NCBI GenBank assembly: GCA_013399895.1
Contig: VXBA01000680.1
Location: 29,329-93,328, forward strand
DNA: 64,000 bases
Direction: 5' to 3'
Source: Serilophus lunatus
Taxonomy: Eukaryota > Chordata > Aves > Passeriformes > Eurylaimidae
The notes under the pieces were generated by a model. The model did not search any database. It was not told the DNA's origin and saw only the letters and a list, made by a program, of their open reading frames with translations. The position numbers and the translations under genes are program-made. Of the stretch, positions 1 to 11,427 are shown in pieces (within the stretch, counting starts at the first letter, position 1; each line of letters opens with the position of its first letter).

Positions 1-1794
1 GGAATTACGTTACTTACGAAAAGTATTATCTGCTGTAGTTTTCATCACAGTTCAGTGCACAAACTTGCTAACAAGATGTATTTAAAACATAAAATTTTCC
101 ACACACAGAGGCGTTTGAAGAATTGTTATGTCTTAAATATGTATATATATTTATATTAAAATCGGTTTAAATTCCCATGCTAGATGTGGTTAGTATTTGG
201 AAATTGTGCTTACATGGGGAAATAATGTCTGTTTGAGCAGCCGTACCTATAATTTCAATCATGTTTTGTCATTTCTTCAAAAAGTTTTCCACACTCATTC
301 CCTGGTTAGGATCTTAATAAAAATTCAGGCATGTTTTTACCCAGGTGGGTTTTATCCAGGTGGATAAAAACACTATCATAGGTGGTGTTACTCTGAAGAG
401 TACCATTTGAACCAGTTATTTCTTTGTGCAACATGAACTTCATCAGTCTTACATGAGGGTTCTACTTGATTTCTTATACTTTTTCTTTCTTCTCTCTTGT
501 AGAAGAATACAAGATTTGGGAGAAGAATCAGGGGCATAAAAAGAAGTTAATAAAAACATAAAATAATCTTACTACTCCCTATTGCATATGCACATTTTAC
601 CATAGGTGGGTGAAGTACCAGAAGAAAGCATTAATTTAACTTGGTTATCCTGAAGAGAGTGACCTAACTCACTAAATGATAGGACTGATAGAAAAATTCA
701 AAAACAACTTGTGCAACTTACAAATCTGAGTGAATGATAAGTTCATTTTTTCTTGGACAGAAAAAATGTGTTATCTCTTCCAAAATGGTTCAGCTTTGAG
801 TAGTGAAAACTTACAGTGTAAAAATGAAGAGTAAAACCTGATTCATTATTTGTGAAAGTTTCTGCCTTGACTACACTGATGATCCCATCAGTTGCGTTTT
901 CATAGCTGGAAGGTACTTGTACAGGTGCTACAAAAGCTGCTCTTATTTTTCAGCAGAGGACATGATTATGGTGCAATATAATCAGTACTACTAGTGTAAT
1001 GAACTGCAAGGGCATAATCTGTACCATCTGTGGAATATCAGCAGCAATAGCAGAGTATCTCTGTATTGATATGCAGTCAGAGGTAGAGTGTTGTCTTTGG
1101 TATTTATTACAAAATTATTTTATTTGCCCTCAGTTATGACAACAATTTATGGTACTCAAAAAAGGAAGTAGAATTGGTGCAAACTAGCTTCAGAAAATGC
1201 CAGTGATTAGCACAGAGATTGTAGATGCTGATGAAACACAAAAGCATAAAAGAAGTCTGAACTGCAGGTTTGTTGTAGACTGCTTCTTGCTGCAGCATCT
1301 GATATGTAAGAAGAGTTGTTCATGCAAACAGCACTGATCTTGCATTCAAGTGACTGCAGTTGTGATCTCTGCTACTGACCTGCTGTGTCTATTTTGATAA
1401 CAATGCTTTGTCTCTTCAATAGCTGTTCTTTTCTGATTAAATCGCATATTAGCAGGCAAGGACTTTTTGTTACTGTATACAGTGCCTATTATAACACATT
1501 CTCAAACTTTATTACCTCCATCTTATATGTTACTTATATGTTACATCCCCATTTCTTCAAAAGGTTTTTTAAGTCTGATTTGTCAGTCATCTTTCGTTAC
1601 TTTCTAATGTTGATACCACATTACTCAAGGATTTAAGTTCAGATAATTAATATTTTGAAACAGTGTCTCTGTTCTATTTCTTTATACTGATTTAACAGTA
1701 AGTTGGAAATAGACTTTTATATGTTTAACTAAAGTTCAATATGTTGTATGCTAAGTTTTTGAGCACATAAGTGCTACTAGATATGGAGCGAATG
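1..1794. other. Unique AT-rich non-coding DNA
   Basis: No exon, RNA gene or transposon is recognisable. The longest open frame (1385-1636 +, 83 codons) has a composition typical of translated AT-rich DNA and matches no family I know. An imperfect hairpin with repeated CCAGGTGG lies at 333-371. The stretch ends where the CR1 copy begins near 1795. Confidence 0.7.
333..371. repeat. Imperfect hairpin with duplicated CCAGGTGG
   Basis: Bases 333-339 (GTTTTTA) pair with 365-371 (TAAAAAC). After one mismatch, 341-343 pair with 361-363, giving 10 pairs around a 17-base loop. The 8-mer CCAGGTGG occurs at 341-348 and again at 356-363. The structure is seen directly; no function is implied. Confidence 0.6.
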
Positions 1795-2275
1795 AATCAC
1801 AGAATCATTTAGGTTGGAGCATACCTCTGAGATCATCAAGTCCAACCTGTGACCAAACACCACTTTGTAAATTAGACCATGGCACTATATGCCACATCCA
1901 GTCTCTTCTGGTGGTGACTCTACCACCTCCCTGGGCATCCATTCCAATGCCCAATCACTCCCTTTGTAAAGAACTTCCTCCTAATGCCATACCTAAACCT
2001 CCCCTGGTGCAGCTTAAGACTGTGCCCTCTTGTCCTACTGCTGATTGCCTGGGAGAAGAGACCGGCCCCCATCTTGTTTCAACCTCCTTTCAGGCAGCTG
2101 TAGAGGGCAATCAGGTCTCCCCTGTGCCTTCTCTTCTCTGAGCTAAACAACCCCAGCTCCCTCAGCTGCTTCTCACAGGACTTGTGCTCCTGACCATTCA
2201 CCAGTCTCATTACTTTTCTTTGGATGTGCTCCAGCACCTCAACATGGTTTCTAAGTTGAGGGGCCCAGAACATTA
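1795..2275 (-). mobile_element. CR1 LINE, 5'-truncated 3' fragment
   Basis: Read on the minus strand this is the end of CR1 ORF2 followed by the 3' UTR. The plus strand begins with AATCACAGAATCATTTAGG, the reverse of the CR1 3' tail, then the typical 'ATCATCAAGTCCAACCTGTG' block. A minus-strand open frame (2079-2273) carries the C-terminal ORF2 signature (VLEHIQRKVMRL, then LRELGLFSSEKRR and GDLIALYSCLKGG). The 5' end stops near 2275, as expected of target-primed reverse transcription that aborted early. The copy is diverged and has no reverse transcriptase domain, so it is inactive. Confidence 0.93.
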
Positions 2276-2566
2276 TGAAAACTGATATTTAAACTAGATA
2301 TTTTTCCTTTAGATTGTTGTTGGTGGTATGTTCCTATGTATGAAGCTTTATTCACATTGTGTTTAATGGAGTCTTCAGTCTAGGACTGTTAAAAAACATT
2401 TATCTTTCTCAAAAAGGACTAGTCATAGGATTGAGACAAAGACTTTGGGAGTCTCTAAGTATACAATCAGAATTAAAACCAAATTTCACTTAATCTTGCT
2501 TCTGTTTGTCTTCATTTTCATTAATTTCACCACCATTCCATTGTGGCTGAGAGCTCTGAATCATAA

Positions 2567-2580
2567 TTTTTTTTTTTTTT
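2567..2580. repeat. Poly-T run (14)
   Basis: A run of 14 T residues in unique DNA. No adjacent retroposon body is evident on either strand, so it is probably simple homopolymer rather than a retroposed tail. Confidence 0.9.
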
Positions 2581-5500
2581 CAATCTCTGACACATCTTTT
2601 TTTCCCCCAAGGAGACACTACATTTAAAAGTTAATTAGTTTCCTCACCAATGTACAAGTCAATAAAATTGAATTATGATTATTAAAATCATAAAAATGGC
2701 ATCAGTCTTACAGATCTGGAATAATCCTGAACATGTATTCATCGCATGCAAATTTCATTGGGATACAGATCATCAGATCATCTGCCCTTCAGGCTCTGAC
2801 AAGACAATATCTCCAAAAAAAAAACCAAACAAACGGTCATCTTTAAAGAAACAAAAAAAGGTGAAAAGTTAGCTGGTGCCAGCCTGCACAGTTCTTCCAC
2901 TCTTTGCACTATCTTTTTCTTTTCTTTTTTCACTTTTATGGTTCTGGTTTACATTTGGGTAATTTTGGAAGTGCAGTTAAGTTATGTGCCTATGTAGGCG
3001 TGCTGGTAATAACAGGAGGGTAAATGCCTGATCTAGTAGTGAATAACTTAGCTACAAGTAGACTATCTGAAGGAAGAAAAACAACAGAAAGCAAGTAGCA
3101 ATTTCCCAGAAGTTTGTGTGTCAAATGCATTTAAGTTCCAAATTTCTATTTTTGGCAAACATAGTTTGTCAGGAAATTCAGGGTTGTGTGTGAAAAAATG
3201 TCATTCAATATTTGTGTCCTACTGTATAATTATCATAAGTTAGCATCAGGTCCAGTGGCAGGGGCTATTGATCCTTACTGTCCATAGTGCAATAGTGTCA
3301 CAATATTTAGACCTTAAATGTTGGTTTAGGAATTAACAAGCATAGATATTTTTCTGTAAGAGATATGAGTGTTGACTCTTTCCTATATGTTGCTTCTTTT
3401 TGCCTGGGGTTAAACTGTTTTATTGTCCTGCCTTATCCCTGGTCTAAATATTTCTGAAACTGATGCTGCTATTGGTTTACAGTTTGCTGCACTTTAGTAG
3501 AGTTTTAGATACAGATCATTTCCATTGTGGCTGAGAATGTCAAGATGTGATTTTTGGTTTAAAAACTCATAAATGGTATTTGCATAAAGTAGTAGCTCAT
3601 AAATGAAGCTACTCCCATACATGCAACTGCGCTTACAGTGACTCTCAGTAGCTACTCTATTGTAGATATCTATAAGTCTATCACTGACATGAATATATAA
3701 GGGACGTATAATGAAACTAAAGCAGCCAATGAGTCAAAAAATAGTACAAAAAACGATGAAAAATCCTTTTCCCTCTACTCAGCCTTACTCTTCACAAACC
3801 CACAGGGAAAAAGGAAGCTTGCAAATTTTTCCCTAGATTTATATTAAAGGAATTTTTCCCTTCTCAGCTGAATGTAAACTGCCACCATTTCACAAGTGTT
3901 GCCCTTTCTTCTGCCATAGAAGTGGGAGTGAAAGGATCCATAGTGTTCTACAAGTACAAGGTATGTCCATTTCCCTATAATGTATGTCTACATTTTTCCT
4001 AGTATACTTGTAGTACAGACCTTAAAGTTAACATTAAGAGCCAATTCTCATTCTATAACTTTTATATTAGACATTTTAACACAAACACTAAAAATAAGGC
4101 TCCTCTGAAACATGTCACACCTATGTAAAGTTTGTTCCCCTTCCCCTATATTCTTTTCCTGACAGCATAATCTTCTCTTTCTGTGCAGTTGCTCCTTAAA
4201 TGTTACTGAGAAAACAAGTTTTTAATACAACAGGGAAAAAACCTGTTCGTAAGAGTTCATATGTTCAGAAGAAACAGATTTTGTTTTCATGAGAAAAGTT
4301 TTATGCTCTTTCATTAAATAAGGTTTTTAAATTTAGTGTAGTAGTACTTGAAAACCTCACATTGACACTAGAATCTGTACTAAAAGTAATAAAGGTCAAA
4401 GAAGAGACATGGACAAAATGTGAGCAAATCAACATAGGTTCCATGTATTTTTCAGGCTTTCCCCCAAGATGAATAGCAGTCTTGTAACTAGTGACAGTGC
4501 GTCCTGATATGTTTTTTGTGAGTGATTGCTTAAATAATCTCCCTTTCCTTGAACTGAAATGTGTAATTTTGAGTTCAGTTTGAAAGAGGTTTGTCATAAC
4601 AGAAATATTTATTGTTCAAAGAAATTATATTTTCTGAACTTTCCATGAGAATGGATCTTCAGAGATTGCAGACTTGATAGAAAAGTCAACAGGAACAAGA
4701 CTTTTAATTTTGTTTTCAAAACAAGTCATCTATTCTCTTCTGGAGAAAGAAACACAGCATGTCTTTCACTGGTCTTACAGTTCTATCTTGTAATAGTTGA
4801 TATATAATAAAAATGCATTCTTCTGATCATGGCCAAAGGCATTAGAAAATCTCCAATTGTAGGTTGGATCTTCTTTCTTTTCAAAGCGAAACCATATGAG
4901 GGGTCTTTTATATCACCGATTTTCTAACATAAATGAAGATTGCAAAATTATACAACTTTCGTTTCTTTATATATATATATAAATCGACTATCATTATTTA
5001 AACTGTAACTGCCAAATACTTGCAGCATATAATTTATTAGGTATATTTAAGCAGTTATATATTTGTTCTAAATTCTTCAAAAGAGCAGTGAGTGAATGCT
5101 GTGGACTTTTTCCTGGTATTTTGACTGAATGCTCTGGAGTTATTTCTGTTTCCCTTTCAGTGGCAAATTTCCCTGCCAGTTCAGTAGCATCTCTCTTGGA
5201 CAGCAGAGCTGGCCAGACACCCTTCATAATTATGTCACAGTCATGTGTGCCAAAAAATCTAGTTATGTTTTCCCCTGCAAATCATTTCTTTGTCTTCTGG
5301 TTTTTGTTATTAGTGTTGTTGCTGTTGCTGTTTGTTTTCTTATGTCAGTGCTGTTTCCAGTAAATTGTTCTTATCTCGACCTGTGATTTTCACCTTTTGT
5401 GACTCCAATTCTCAACCCCATCCTGCAGCAAAGGGAAGGGGGTGGGGAAGGAGAGGGAGAGAACACAGAATAGTTTGGGAGAATGTCAGTAGGGGCACTG

Positions 5501-7754
5501 AATTGGGGAGTGTCATTCCTAAATCATGCCAACATGTTTGCATAGAATTCTCCTTTAGAACAAATGTTGTACTATTCCTCATTCTAACTGAATTCCTTTA
5601 ATTTCTTATGTATTTTTCTTAATGTATTGAAATAAAATTTGGCACTTCTCTGTTTCAAGTGAACTGCTATATCTTGATGATGAATAAGCATCACAAAGTC
5701 CAAGCTTGCCTGCCAATAATTAAGTGTACTCTCACATCCTCACATGAGTACAACGGGAATATATTTAGCACCCACTCTTTAATAACCATTATTTGTCTTG
5801 TACTGTAGAAAGTATGAGTTGGGTCTGGTAGAAGCTAGTTTCTAAGCAAGCCGAAGAAAGGGTAGTTTTTTAATGAAACACAAATCTTACAGCTGTAGAA
5901 TTTACTAGGCAAATCTGCATTTGCTATGGTGTAGACAGGTTTGAGGTAAGATTGGAAAATTCATTCAGAAATACATTGAGGGAAGATGAGTCTGAAAATA
6001 CCTTTAACAAAAACTGTTAGAGTCTCAAAGAGCACTGGGGGAAGTATTGTGTACATTTGCTCTGAATTTTCTTTTTCCTGGCTTTTGGAGGCAGGATATT
6101 TGAATCAAGTGGTAGTTTAGTCTAATCCTGTACACCCCAACTTACATTGCACCATGAACCTGAGTCTGATTTTTGAAAGAAAATTGTTGTTGCCTTCTTT
6201 CTCGCTTCCTAGATTTAAAGTATTAAAGTATTTAAAGTCTAAAGTATTAAAAAGGCTCTTTGCACCAAAAATGCTTGTAAAAGTTACGTATTTGATTTTG
6301 ATCTGAATGAAAATGTTGTATTAGAAGGAAGTTGATTAGAAAATCAAGGTTCTTGTCGTATTTGTTGAGAAAGAGTAAAAAATTTACAAATAAAATTTGA
6401 AATATATATACAATATACTTTATGAGTGTATGGTATATATCTGAATTTTGCGTGACTAAACTTTCAGTGGTGTCCAGAACGTTATTCCTGACTCTCTAGT
6501 GAAGCATAAATGTCAAATTACAAACTTCTAAATAGACCAATTAAAAGTAATAGAAATTAAATTTGTTTAGATATACAATGCAGATACTCCTTTAAGTCCA
6601 TCAAAAGAGTAATATGGAAAACGCTAGTTTTATTTTAAAATTATGTATTCATGCACCTGTATTTTTGTTATGTGTGAGATTCCAAAAACCTGCATCTTCA
6701 TAATTCTCATAATTTACATGGTGATTGTAATTGTAAAATATGTTCAGATTTTATTAATACAGTGAACCTTATGGAATAAATGGTGTAGCTGTTAGGAAAA
6801 GAAAGTACCCTTCTGAGTAATACAATTCTGACTTAATTTGAAGAAAAATTTTAATCCTCTTTGCGCTTGCTGGGAGAACAAGACATTTTTTTGAAAGTGA
6901 TAGTGAGAGGAAGTGTTTCATCATTTTATAGCCTTTTAAAAGTTGTGGTAATACTTTTTGGAGTATCAAATAGGTAAGAAATAGATAAAACATTAAGTTC
7001 TTTTTCATCATTCTAAAATAGAGTCAGTAGTGTAGACAGCTTATCTGAAGACAGGAGGTACACTGCTTTCCTACTATTCATATCTTCACGTTATGACAGA
7101 AAAGTTATTAGACTTGACCTTGCATAGCAATGCGATTTAAAGAGTATGTGAAATTGATTTTGATTGCTAAATAAGTGATATGCAATAGAAAAACCTCACA
7201 AAAAACCTGTGGCAGATATTGCTGATTTTCATTCATGCATACAAATATGTGTGTGTATGTGAGCAGAGGTCTGTTTTAATGCAGACCTAAATTCAGAAAT
7301 GGTTTACTTTTAACTAAGCCTACTTGTAGGGAAAAGCGATTTCCATGTGACTGTTAGTAACCAATTCATGTATTTTTTTTTAGTTTGCTTTGATTCAAAA
7401 TTTACAACTTGAATTTTACTTAAACTGTTCTTACGATGAATAAATCTGACTGGATAGTTTAATTTTGTTACTGATTTTTACTAAATGAGAGAGTTGGAAA
7501 ACCAGCTTGAAACATCTCTTTTTTTATTTTTGGTTCCTTACATAAAACATTTAATTTTGCTGGAAGGAAAATACTCCTTTTCACTCTTGAAGCAACAAAA
7601 ATAAATTCCAAATCAAGATAACATTTGATTTTCAAGTATTGTAAATTAAAACTTTGACTTCTATTTTTATTTGATTAGTCTGAACAATTTACTAAATTTC
7701 ACATGAATTTCTGTTCAATCAAAATGCATTGCTCAGGAAAGAAATTAATTTCTC

Positions 7755-7771
7755 TTTTTTTTTTTTTTTTT
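7755..7771. repeat. Poly-T run (17)
   Basis: Seventeen T residues, the longest homopolymer in the window. No flanking retrocopy or target-site duplication was seen. It is likely to be length-polymorphic. Confidence 0.9.
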
Positions 7772-10482
7772 GTAATGTGATACTGGACCTAATTTAGTTA
7801 TGAGTGCTGATATGTTAAAAGCTATCATCTCATATATGCAAATTAAAAAAAGGAAATAGAAAATAGAAATAGTTAACAATGTACTCATGTCATATTACAG
7901 GCTATGCATTAATTTGTTTATTCCACAGTTTGGTGGAAAAAAATTCAGGTCACAGGTGTAAAAGTTGTTAGCCTTTCTCATACCCCAAGGATGACACACC
8001 ATAGAGGATTCCTGTCTCCTGACAATGTCAGTTGCTCTATTAATATGTCCTTATTAAGGGTTGTTTCTAATTTTATATGTGTAATTGTAGTAGCAAATTA
8101 CTGGATATACCTGCCTAACTAATTGCTTCTTTTTAAATTCTATTATCTATGCCCTCAATTGATTGTGAGTGAAAATATATTTAAGTACCTAGACTGTCAC
8201 TGAAAAACTAGAAATTGAAGTTTAAAACATTTTTAAACATTCTTTCCCATGTGAAGAGTTGTTAATTCATGTTATGCCACTTAGGTTAATTATGGATTAC
8301 ACTGAGAAATAAGACTAGAGGGGAAGTGTCTGTAGAGATATGCAGGCTGTGGGACTGAAAAGCTGCTTGTGTCCAGTAAGTGTGAATCTGCTTTTGTAGA
8401 CCTACAAATGCCCTTGAATCAGAGTTGTGCATGAACCTATTGAGAACAAAAGAGCATAAATCCAAAGGACAGACTACTGTGCTTGGGATTTAGTAGCCTC
8501 TTTTACTGTATATACACTTAATCTAGTGTATTGGACTTGTATTATATAAATTTATAAAACCTGAGATGTACATTTGGATTTCTGGCCGTCTCCTTTCTCT
8601 CTTTGCACATGACCTATATTATATAAGGTTTTTTTCTTCAGCCCAGCTTATGGTCACAAGGATCTGCAGAGGATATCAAGATACTCTTTGTGTTCCTCTG
8701 ACCCACTCTGAGCTTCTATGTAGACAATTACCCAGGTTTTCTGTGTTTGTTATTTAAAGTATTTCACTGCAATATAGCAAAGTAAGATCTGTGCAGAACC
8801 TATTCTCACTGTCAGTGGTATGGAAAGGTTGTCTCCAAGCCTGAGTTACTATTTTTTTTATCACTTCTAAGCAAATCATATTCCTTCATGCAAGCTTAAG
8901 TAGTTACTATGTTATAATTATATTTCTATAAAATTTTATTTGTTGAACATCATGATCTGTTCATAATAAAGGATTTCAGATTTTTCCAGGGTTTTTTTGA
9001 TGCCAACAAGTTCACTTCTAATTTACACATCTATTCCCCACATTTAAAGAAGAATTGAAAACAAGACATGGAAGTCAAAGTGATCATACCACTTAAGTGC
9101 TTTCCTTGCAGTTATATTGAATGCTTCTGGACTAAAATAAGACTATTCAAATCTCACTTGAACAGTTATGTGAGTTGTAATTCAGTGACTATTGAACAGC
9201 CATCATTTATAAAATATCCTAATTAGAAGTGTTACTGATGGTAATGAAAACTAATGAAAGAGCTTCCAGATTTTAAAATTGAAGTCAACTTTTGAGTACT
9301 TGAATTAGTAAAAATAATTGTCTAATTTGAACCGTGGGTTCTGGCTTTTGATAAGTTTGCCTTAAATAGATATCTTCATTGGTAGACAAAGGATAGTGAT
9401 TTCTAACTATTTGTTATAAGCATTATTTTGACATGTTTATATTGAATTTTGATTGCCTAGCAGATTTGAATTGGATTGCATAGCAAGAGTCATTGACTTA
9501 ATATTTGCAGCTATAATATACTACTTAAAAATCAGTCTTCTCATAAACAGTGTCATTTAATGATTCTTTTTGGCGTATGAGTCAGCAATGAAATGCAAGA
9601 ACTTACCTATTGCCTTTCATAAGTATGCTTTTATAGAACAAGAAAATGTAAAGTTTTTCTCTATTTGGGAGAAGGACAAAATCTAATTTCATTATTACTG
9701 ACATACACTGTTAAATAAAGAATATGTCATATGGGAAAACGGCAGGGCCAGATAAGCAACAATTTAATTTGGGGGATTTTATCTCATTACAATGTGTGAC
9801 TAAACTTGATGAAAAACACTCCCCTTATTTTAGATTGACTTTTGATCTGTGTATAATAGCCTGTTCCCAACAATTACTTTATCAGCAGCCTTTTACTTAG
9901 CACAAAATTTTGTAGCCTCATTCACCTTTGACTGAATATACTGTGCAAGTGTCACTACTAAATCTTTCAGTGATAATTTTTCAGTGAGTAAAAATACATC
10001 AGATAAACATACATTATGGGAACTTTTCAGAGTTCCTGTTTGTGCAGAAGAGGTAGAACAACCAGGACATTGACTTGCGGAAGTGTGTTTATTCTGCGCA
10101 GGGAGCAGGGTTACAGATCCATTCTAAATCACCCGCTCGCCAATCACATGATTGTCCCGGGCTTATATTCTCCTTCTGAGTGACAGCCATCACACAGCTT
10201 TGATTGGCACCTCTTGCTCTAAGCTCACCTTCTTCTCTGCCCCGTCGAGGGCTGGGCTTTTGTTGTCATCATCCCATTGCAGACAGGCACACTTTCCTCT
10301 TCTAGGAGACCTTGAGATGTTGTTCCAGGCGGTTGTGATGTCTGGTTTGCGCCGTCTCTGTCCCCTTTATCTGATGTTCGTATCTGGTGTTTACAGAACT
10401 TGCTTTATCCTAGCCCTGTGTCTCAGCAGGGCCCTGACTTCCTTTTCTAACCTCAACTCAACATCACATGGAAAAAGGAGTC

Positions 10483-10504
10483 AACAACTGCAGCAGCAGA
10501 CCTC
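10483..10504 (+). repeat. Left copy of imperfect 22-bp duplication flanking the CR1
   Basis: The 22 bases here begin AACAACTGCAGCAGCAGACC and match 11270-11291 at 19 of 22 positions. The two copies lie exactly either side of the CR1, as expected of a target-site duplication. The three differences look like age-related C/T changes. Confidence 0.7.
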
Positions 10505-11269
10505 AATACGGCTTTGGGAACTCAATACAGCAGAGAGGAGGCAGTCCAGAAGGTTCTTGGAATGTATTGAGGATTGCTTCCTGTCACAGCTAGTTAGTGA
10601 GCCTACCAGGGACAAGGCTGTCCTTGACTTACTGTTCACTAATAGGGAAGGGCTTGTTGAGAATGTGGTAGTTGGAGGCTGCCTGGGATCCAGTGATCAT
10701 GAGATAGTAGAGTTCTCTTTAATTAGTGGAACAAGGAGAGGATTCAACAAAACCTCCATGCTGGATTTCCGGAGGGCGGACTTTGGCTTGCTTAAAGAAT
10801 TAACTAATAGTGTACCCTGGGAGTGTGTGCTTAGTAACAAAGGTGTCCAGGAAGGATGGATGTGTTTCAAGGCTGTCCCAATGTGTTTCAAGACGAGGCG
10901 TAGAGGCAGGCGGCCGGGTTGGATGAGTAAGGAGCTTTTGAAGGAGCTAAGAATAAAGAAGAGGATGTATCGACTTTGGAAAGAAGGGGAGGTGTCCCAG
11001 GCGGTCTTAGGCTGCGTCAGGGGAGGTTTAGGTTGGATATCAGGAGAAACTTTTTCACGGTGAGAGTGGTTTCCCACTGGAATGGGCTTCCCAGGGATGT
11101 GGTGGAGTCACCGTCCCTGGATGTGTTTAAGGATAGGTTGGATGATGAACTTAGTGGTATGGTTTAGATGGTATAGATGTTAGGCTGATGTTGCATTGGT
11201 TGTTAGCCTAGGTAAAGGTTGGACTTGATGATCCCTACGGTACTTTCCAACCTTATTAATTCTGTGTGT
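10505..11269 (+). mobile_element. CR1 LINE with internal deletion (endonuclease end fused to 3' UTR)
   Basis: Translated in the plus frame, the 5' part resembles the CR1 ORF2 region at the end of the endonuclease domain. Motifs include NTAERRQSRRFLE, VSEPTRDKAVLDLLFTNREG, SDHEIVEFS, LDFRRADFGL and RRGRRPGWMSKELL (about 10530-10975). Near 10985-11015 the sequence jumps straight to the CR1 3' UTR (GGGGAGGTTTAGGTTGGATA at 11020 onward) and ends with a degraded ATTCTGTG tail near 11265. The whole reverse transcriptase domain, normally between these parts, is missing. A continuous frame of 303 codons (10152-11063) runs from antisense LTR into this fragment, but it is a chimera of two repeats and not a host gene. 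The element sits inside the LTR. Confidence 0.9.
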
Positions 11270-11291
11270 AACAACCGCAGTAGCAGACCCC
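11270..11291 (+). repeat. Right copy of imperfect 22-bp duplication flanking the CR1
   Basis: Begins AACAACCGCAGTAGCAGACC directly after the CR1 tail and pairs with 10483-10504. It restarts the interrupted LTR sequence on the far side of the insertion. Confidence 0.7.
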
Positions 11292-11427
11292 GAGTGAGAC
11301 CACCATGTGTAACACAGATTTGTGCAGGAGGAGAAAAGCAGCTAACCTGCTGGTTTGATAGCCGAAGGACCTTGGTAGCCAGATCTGCTCTTTTTTTTCA
11401 GTCACTGCAGACCTCATCCAGCAGTTA

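Larger units (their letters stand above)
2276..10040. other. Unique AT-rich non-coding DNA
   Basis: About 7.8 kb without a recognisable gene or transposon. It holds homopolymer T runs (2567-2580, 7755-7771), a short AT dinucleotide run near 4969-4982, and a G/T-rich trinucleotide-like patch near 5305-5335. Overlapping open frames of 77-98 codons (for example 4301-4597 -, 5088-5363 +, 5332-5601 +) show no domain, no conserved motif and no plausible splice context, and I treat them as chance. It could be intronic or intergenic. Confidence 0.65.
10041..11427 (-). mobile_element. ERV LTR (minus strand), interrupted by a CR1
   Basis: On the minus strand the segment 10482 to 10041 has LTR architecture. 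A TATA-like GAATATAAGC lies at 10170-10161 and a polyadenylation signal AATAAA at 10093-10088, about 70-80 bases downstream. The end near 10041 reads ...TCTTCTGCACA (plus strand TGTGCAGAAGA), the usual TG...CA terminus. The U3 side appears to continue at 11270-11427, beyond an inserted CR1. The segment is clearly GC-richer than its surroundings. Without the CR1 the LTR would be roughly 600 bases. I saw no internal gag, pol or env sequence, so this is most simply a solo LTR. The right boundary and the 5-6 bp target duplication could not be fixed by eye. The family is not named with certainty. Confidence 0.72.

Noticed and set aside
4969..4982. AT dinucleotide run as a microsatellite
   Set aside because: Only about seven units. 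Too short to list as a separate feature.
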